A stretch of DNA of 27,161 nucleotides from Sabulitectum sp036743055 (GTDB taxonomy: Bacteria > Fermentibacterota > Fermentibacteria > Fermentibacterales > JCC-6): NCBI GenBank assembly GCA_036743055.1, contig DAINQE010000031.1:1-27161 (forward strand), written 5' to 3'. The notes below the pieces were generated by a model. That model worked only from the letters and a program-made list of their open reading frames with translations. It did no database searches and had not been told where the DNA came from. The translations under genes and the position numbers were made by a program. Each line of letters begins with the position of its first letter. Within the stretch, counting starts at the first letter, position 1. Shown piece after piece: positions 23,045-27,161 of the stretch.

Positions 23045-24925
23045 TTATTTCAGAAACCGCAGGTCTCCGTCCCTCCTGGTGATGCCCGTGGAATCCATCA
23101 GTTCAGCCCAGGGAAGGGCGTATTTCCTGGAAACCCCCATAACCTCCCTCATCTCCCCAAGCCTGAAACCCGCATCTTTGAACTTGCTGCGAAGGAGCCT
23201 GGAGGCCTTTTCCAGAAGGGAAGGTGTGGTTACCAGCGCATCATCAAGCTGAAGCAGGAGCCCCCTGGCAAGAAGGGCATCTATATCCTCGCTGCTTATC
23301 CCCTTCGAATCCCTGGACCAGCCTGAAAAACTCTCTCCCTCTATCCTGGCGATCAGCTTATTCGCGATTTCCAGGGCTTTCCCCTGGAGTTCCTCCGGGA
23401 AGGAGGAAAGCGCCAGGAAGTCCCCCCTCCTGACGATCTCGCCCTTATGCTCCATGGATGCGAGGATATGGCGGATGGCCCACACGGGAGTGCCTCCCGG
23501 GAGCTTTCTCGCAAGAAGGGCAGACGGCATCCCCGGGCTGAGGGGAACGTTCCTGTGAACGGTTGAGACGGCTCCCCTGACCTTCCTTTCCAGGTCTTCC
23601 ACTGCGGCGGCGAGTATGATCTTCTCGCTCTTGCCCTCTCCGGTAACAACGGCCCTGCCCTGCTCTACCAGGGAATCCACCGCTTTCCTGTATTCCACCG
23701 GATCGGCCCCGGATCTTCTGAGGAAGGAGTCCGATTCCACGAAGCCCTGTTCATTATCCTCCATAGCTTCGAAGAGCTGATCCTCCAGGCTTCCGTGGGT
23801 GAGCAGGTCCAGGTGTTCCAGCCTGACCTCCCTGAATCTGTTGCGCACTTTGGCCGTGTCGGTGTCCAGGATGACTCCGCCCCCGATGGTTATCACCGGG
23901 GAGTACCTTCTTACCACGAACCTGTCACCGGGCATTGCCACCACCGGCTGCTCCAGCTGGAAATGAACATATCCGGTCTCACCCCTCAGCAGAGGTCTGC
24001 CTTCAACGGGGATGGCCCTTGCCATAACCTCCGCGGTACCAACATGGAAGCGAACCCTCTGCCTAACGGACAGGTCCACATTCCCGGGAAGCATGGTGAA
24101 GGTGGTGTCCAGGCTCTTGAGCACCTTCAGGTAGCCTGGCTCGCCGGCCACGCTTCCCCTGTGGACATCCTCCTTGCGAAGACCGGTGAGGTTAAGGGCT
24201 ATCCTGTCCCCAGCCTGCCCCAGTTCAGCCTTCCTGGAGTCGTTTACACCCAGTTCCCTCACCCGGAATTTCCTGGCGGCGGGGAGTATCTCCACCTGAT
24301 CGCCGGTGCTGACGGTTCCGGAAAGCCCGGTTCCGCACACGATCGTCCCGAAGCCCTTCAGCGTGAATATCCTGTCCACCGGCATGCGAAACCTGCCCTC
24401 GGAGCTTCTCACCGGAACGGAGGCCGCCATATCAAGAAGTTCCTTCTTCAGGACCTCAAGACCTTCCCCTGTCTTTGCGGAAACCCTTATCACCCTGGCT
24501 TTCTCAGCGGGGGTTCCTTTCAGGGCCTCGCGTACCTCCTCCTCGGCTAACTCTATGAGTTCGCCGTCCACCAGATCGCACTTGGAGAGGGCAACTATTC
24601 CCGTATCCACTTCCAGGAGCCTGAGAATATCAAGATGCTCCCTGGTCTGGGGCATTACACCCTCGTCGGCGGAGACCACCAGCAGGAAGCAGTCCACCGT
24701 TGATACCCCGGCGACCATGGTCCTGACGAATTTCTCGTGGCCTGGAACATCGATGAAGGAGATGGTTCCCCCTTTGCCGTCGCCCAGGAAAACATAGCCC
24801 AGCTCTATGGTTATCCCCCTGGCCTTCTCCTCCTTCAGCCTGTCGGGATCCCTCCCTGTGAGGGCCAGCATCAGGGTGCTCTTGCCGTGGTCGATGTGTC
24901 CGGCGGTCCCTATTATTACCCCCAC
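23045..24925 (-). CDS. selB: selenocysteine-specific elongation factor SelB
   Basis: SelB delivers Sec-tRNA to UGA codons marked by a SECIS hairpin. The 626-residue protein has the GTPase motifs GHIDHGKST (9-17), DVPGHEKF (59-66) and SKCD (114-117), beta-barrel domains in the middle, and a C-terminal third of winged-helix character expected to bind the SECIS RNA (about residues 370-626). The N-terminus is typical of SelB rather than EF-Tu. GTG at 24925 overlaps the selA stop by 10 bases and is the only suitable start before the G1 motif. Length fits full SelB. Confidence 0.96.
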   Translation of the reverse strand: MGVIIGTAGHIDHGKSTLMLALTGRDPDRLKEEKARGITIELGYVFLGDGKGGTISFIDVPGHEKFVRTMVAGVSTVDCFLLVVSADEGVMPQTREHLDILRLLEVDTGIVALSKCDLVDGELIELAEEEVREALKGTPAEKARVIRVSAKTGEGLEVLKKELLDMAASVPVRSSEGRFRMPVDRIFTLKGFGTIVCGTGLSGTVSTGDQVEILPAARKFRVRELGVNDSRKAELGQAGDRIALNLTGLRKEDVHRGSVAGEPGYLKVLKSLDTTFTMLPGNVDLSVRQRVRFHVGTAEVMARAIPVEGRPLLRGETGYVHFQLEQPVVAMPGDRFVVRRYSPVITIGGGVILDTDTAKVRNRFREVRLEHLDLLTHGSLEDQLFEAMEDNEQGFVESDSFLRRSGADPVEYRKAVDSLVEQGRAVVTGEGKSEKIILAAAVEDLERKVRGAVSTVHRNVPLSPGMPSALLARKLPGGTPVWAIRHILASMEHKGEIVRRGDFLALSSFPEELQGKALEIANKLIARIEGESFSGWSRDSKGISSEDIDALLARGLLLQLDDALVTTPSLLEKASRLLRSKFKDAGFRLGEMREVMGVSRKYALPWAELMDSTGITRRDGDLRFLK

Positions 24926-26298
24926 AGCTCACCGGCCCTTTCAACCAGTATCCTTCCGAGGAGCTGGTCGGTACCCTCCGGTACAGCCCTGAGATCCAGC
25001 TTCACCGAACCCTCCTCCACCCTGCAGGCCACCGCCGGGGCGGACAGTCTGAGAGCTCTGGCCAGGGCTTCAGGATCCGGGCAGACTATGGACACCCCTG
25101 CGGAGGGAATGGCGAAGTCGGGAAGGCTCCCGCTGCCCACGAAACTGTCCATTCTCTCCACCACGGCGGTGCAGCCCTCGGGCATGTCCACTGCTCCGGC
25201 CAGGGCCTCAGCCCTGTCCAGGAGATCGCACTGCTTTGCGGCGAAAGAGACATAGACCGGATGATTCGCCGCAATGTAGTCCGGGTCCTCGAGGAAAACA
25301 CGCAGCGAAGCCTCCAGACCGGCCAGGGTGAGTTTCCCCACCCGGAGCGCCCTGGCCAGGGGGTGCTTGCGTATCCCGGCCAGGTATTTTGCCCGCCCCA
25401 GTATCAGCCCGGCCTGGGGACCTCCTATAAGCTTGTCACCGGAGCAGGTCACCACATCGGCACCGGTCTCTATGCTGTGCACTATGGTGGGTTCCGCGGG
25501 GATGCCGAACCTGTCCAGGGGGATCAGGCTCCCGGCGCCCAGATCGTCGATCACAGGGATCCCCTTTTCCCTCCCGAGGGCCACGAGATCTTCCAGCTCA
25601 ACTTCGCCGGTGAAGCCCTTGATCCTGTAATTCGAAGGGTGAACCCGCAGGATGGCGGCGGTGTTCTCCGAGATGGCGTTCTGGTAGTCCCTGAGGTGGG
25701 TCCTGTTGGTACAGCCCACCTCCACCATGGTGCAGCCGCTCTGTTTCATCACGTCCGGTATCCTGAAGGCACCGCCGATCTCCACCAGCTGCCCCCTGGA
25801 GACTATTACCTCCCTGCCGGCGGCCATGGAGGAAAGGACCAGCAGGGTGGCCCCGGCGTTGTTGTTCACCACGGTGGCCGCCTCGGCGCCTGTAAGGCTG
25901 GTGATGAGGCCTTCTATGTGTTCGTCCCTGTTCCCCCTTTTGCCCGTCTCCCTGTTCCACTGAAGAACGGAGTATCCGGCGGCGACCCTGTGTATAGCCT
26001 CCACAGCCGAGGGGGGAAGGCTTGCCCGTCCGATGGCGGTATGAAGCACTATTCCAGTTGCGTTGATAACGGTTTCCATGGATGGTCTGGAAAGCCTGAC
26101 AGCTTCTGTGGAGCACCTCTCTACAATAACCTCCCTGGAGGGGAGGTCTCCCCCTGCGACAACGGTCTCCCTGGCCCAGGCGATCCCGGCCCTGGCGGCC
26201 TCCCTGACCAGAGAAGGGCTCATCCCGGCGAGCTTGTCCTGGATTTCGGGCATTATTTCATGAACCGCGGGCAGGTCTCTCAGTGATTCCATTCCCAT
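24916..26298 (-). CDS. selA: L-seryl-tRNA(Sec) selenium transferase SelA
   Basis: SelA is a homodecameric PLP enzyme that converts Ser-tRNA(Sec) to Sec-tRNA(Sec) using selenophosphate. The 460-residue protein has an N-terminal helical tRNA-binding domain, INATGIVLHTAIGRASLP near residue 78, VNNNAGATLL, DDLGAGSLIPL and the PLP lysine in SGDKLIGGPQAG (about residue 288). Length matches bacterial SelA. ATG at 26298 has GGAG five bases before; an ATG two codons later is possible. It is the first gene of a selA-selB pair and is divergent from the sensor gene. selC and selD are not in the window. Confidence 0.97.
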   Translation of the reverse strand: MGMESLRDLPAVHEIMPEIQDKLAGMSPSLVREAARAGIAWARETVVAGGDLPSREVIVERCSTEAVRLSRPSMETVINATGIVLHTAIGRASLPPSAVEAIHRVAAGYSVLQWNRETGKRGNRDEHIEGLITSLTGAEAATVVNNNAGATLLVLSSMAAGREVIVSRGQLVEIGGAFRIPDVMKQSGCTMVEVGCTNRTHLRDYQNAISENTAAILRVHPSNYRIKGFTGEVELEDLVALGREKGIPVIDDLGAGSLIPLDRFGIPAEPTIVHSIETGADVVTCSGDKLIGGPQAGLILGRAKYLAGIRKHPLARALRVGKLTLAGLEASLRVFLEDPDYIAANHPVYVSFAAKQCDLLDRAEALAGAVDMPEGCTAVVERMDSFVGSGSLPDFAIPSAGVSIVCPDPEALARALRLSAPAVACRVEEGSVKLDLRAVPEGTDQLLGRILVERAGELWG

Positions 26299-26343
26299 AT
26301 CGTCTCCAAACGAATGTGAAACGCCTATCCATTCCGATGGTGA

Positions 26344-26372
26344 AGAATAGAACGAACCGGGTCACCGGGCAA
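26344..26372 (-). promoter_or_regulatory. candidate promoter of selA-selB
   Basis: TTGCCC (26372-26367), 17 bases, TATTCT (26349-26344); four of six matches at each. The -10 and spacing are the same as at the candidate ugd promoter. The expected start lies about 40 bases before the selA ATG. Confidence 0.45.
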
Positions 26373-26400
26373 GTGTCTGGCCGGTGGAACAAGGCTGATC

Positions 26401-26406
26401 TATATT
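26401..26406 (+). promoter_or_regulatory. candidate -10 element of the sensor gene
   Basis: TATATT (five of six) lies 24 bases before the ATG, with only a weak -35 candidate upstream. GGAGG at 26421-26425 is a good ribosome site five bases before the start. Confidence 0.3.
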
Positions 26407-26430
26407 CGCTACAAGCAGCAGGAGGCAATA

Positions 26431-27161
26431 ATGCGTGTGAAGCACCTGATCCTGGATGTTGTGACGGCAGGCCGCGGTAAGCACGCCGACATCGAGGTCC
26501 TGAGGAAGATACTCACACTGAACGCCCTGATGTTCCCGGGGCTTTTCTTTTCACTGATCCTGGGCATCACCGCACTTTCCGACGGCAACTGGATCCTTGC
26601 CCTTGCCGACGGAGTCTTCTTCTTGACTCAGATATGGGTCCTGACGCTCACCAGGAGAGCCGCCAACCTGGAAGTTCCGGTGAAGATCGCCGTGAACCTG
26701 CTCTTCGCCTTCTTCCTGGCTCTGGCACTGATCGGGGGCAAAGACGGAACTGCGGTAGTTTGGACCCTTCTATATCCATCCGTCGCGGTGTGCCTATCCG
26801 GTACGAAAAGAGGTTTCTTCCTTTCCGTGGCTTTCCTTGCAGCGCTAGTGGGAGTGTTCCTGGCGGGGAACTCGGTTCCGTTCATCCTGGCCGACTATCC
26901 CTCATCACTGGAGATCAGGATAGTCGCTGTGTACATTACCATAACCCTTCTCTCCCTGATAGCCGAGGAACTGAGAAGCCGCATCCACAGGAACATGCGG
27001 GAGTCCAGTCTGGAGAAGGAGAAAGCCATCGAGGAGCTTCACCGTTCCATGAAGGAGATAAAGACCCTTCGCGGAATACTTCCCATATGCCTTCACTGCA
27101 AGAAGATAAGGGATGACGACGGCTACTGGCAGGCGGTTGACCAGTACATACACAGCAGAAC
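26431..27161 (+). CDS. six-helix membrane signalling protein, C-terminus cut by window edge
   Basis: The open frame runs 243 codons without a stop to the window end. After a polar N-terminus, six hydrophobic segments lie near residues 32-50, 54-72, 86-104, 110-122, 128-148 and 161-178. A charged, coiled-coil-like linker follows (about 180-215), then LRGILPICLHCKKIRDDDGY and W. From memory, that last motif (LPICxxCKKIRDDxGYW) starts a short cysteine-containing module found at the C-terminus of many bacterial PAS, response-regulator and other signalling proteins, normally closed by a CPxC further on, which would lie outside. No kinase or GGDEF domain is present before it. Function is probably sensing; the ligand is unknown. 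Confidence 0.8.
   Translation, partial: MRVKHLILDVVTAGRGKHADIEVLRKILTLNALMFPGLFFSLILGITALSDGNWILALADGVFFLTQIWVLTLTRRAANLEVPVKIAVNLLFAFFLALALIGGKDGTAVVWTLLYPSVAVCLSGTKRGFFLSVAFLAALVGVFLAGNSVPFILADYPSSLEIRIVAVYITITLLSLIAEELRSRIHRNMRESSLEKEKAIEELHRSMKEIKTLRGILPICLHCKKIRDDDGYWQAVDQYIHSR

Noticed and set aside
25261..26286. 341-codon plus-strand frame opposite selA
   Set aside because: Antisense shadow: low-complexity Gly/Pro/His-rich translation, no domain, and SelA on the minus strand is unmistakable.
1..27161. Insertion sequences, CRISPR arrays, prophage or integron elements
   Set aside because: No transposase, integrase, regular spacer-repeat array or long terminal repeat was seen; gene content and spacing are typical of core chromosome.

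Overview
The window is about 27 kb of gene-dense bacterial chromosome. The lineage cannot be named from sequence alone. A canonical mra/dcw cluster, meso-diaminopimelate-type MurE, a Wzc-like tyrosine kinase with a polysaccharide-export partner, and SelA/SelB together suggest a Gram-negative bacterium, possibly from a poorly cultured phylum. I saw no mobile element, CRISPR array, tRNA or rRNA. Nearly all genes lie on the minus strand; only rpmB at the left end and a sensor gene at the right end are on plus.

Left end (1-704): a tmRNA gene (ssrA, minus strand) runs off the left edge. Its 5' end is near 303 and its conserved 3' block lies at 1-20. It is divergent from rpmB (ribosomal protein bL28), which is followed by a strong intrinsic terminator. 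The tmRNA is the most unusual item here. After a normal first pseudoknot and a normal resume context, the tag frame reads only Ala-Ala-stop.

Division and cell-wall region (705-17610, minus): one long run in the classical order mraZ, rsmH, ftsL, ftsI, murE, murF, mraY, murD, ftsW, murG, murC, ftsQ, ftsA, ftsZ. Most junctions overlap by 1-4 bases (ATGA, GTGA or TGATG), so translation is probably coupled. Upstream of mraZ is a near-consensus promoter embedded in five TGGG-like repeats about one helical turn apart, the expected kind of MraZ operator. murB and ddl, often found between murC and ftsQ, are absent. A radical SAM gene follows ftsZ, apparently with its own promoter.

Envelope polysaccharide region (17630-23032, minus): a four-gene unit encoding two UDP-sugar dehydrogenases, a small membrane-anchored SLBB protein and a Wzc-like chain-length regulator/tyrosine kinase. 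All three junctions are 4-base overlaps. A candidate promoter lies upstream, and a TTCG-loop terminator separates the unit from the mra promoter. It would supply UDP-uronic acids and control export, but no glycosyltransferase is in view.

Right end (23045-27161): selA and selB (minus) form a selenocysteine insertion pair. A divergent plus-strand gene encodes a six-helix membrane protein whose C-terminus begins a cysteine-containing module often found at the ends of signalling proteins; it is cut by the window edge.
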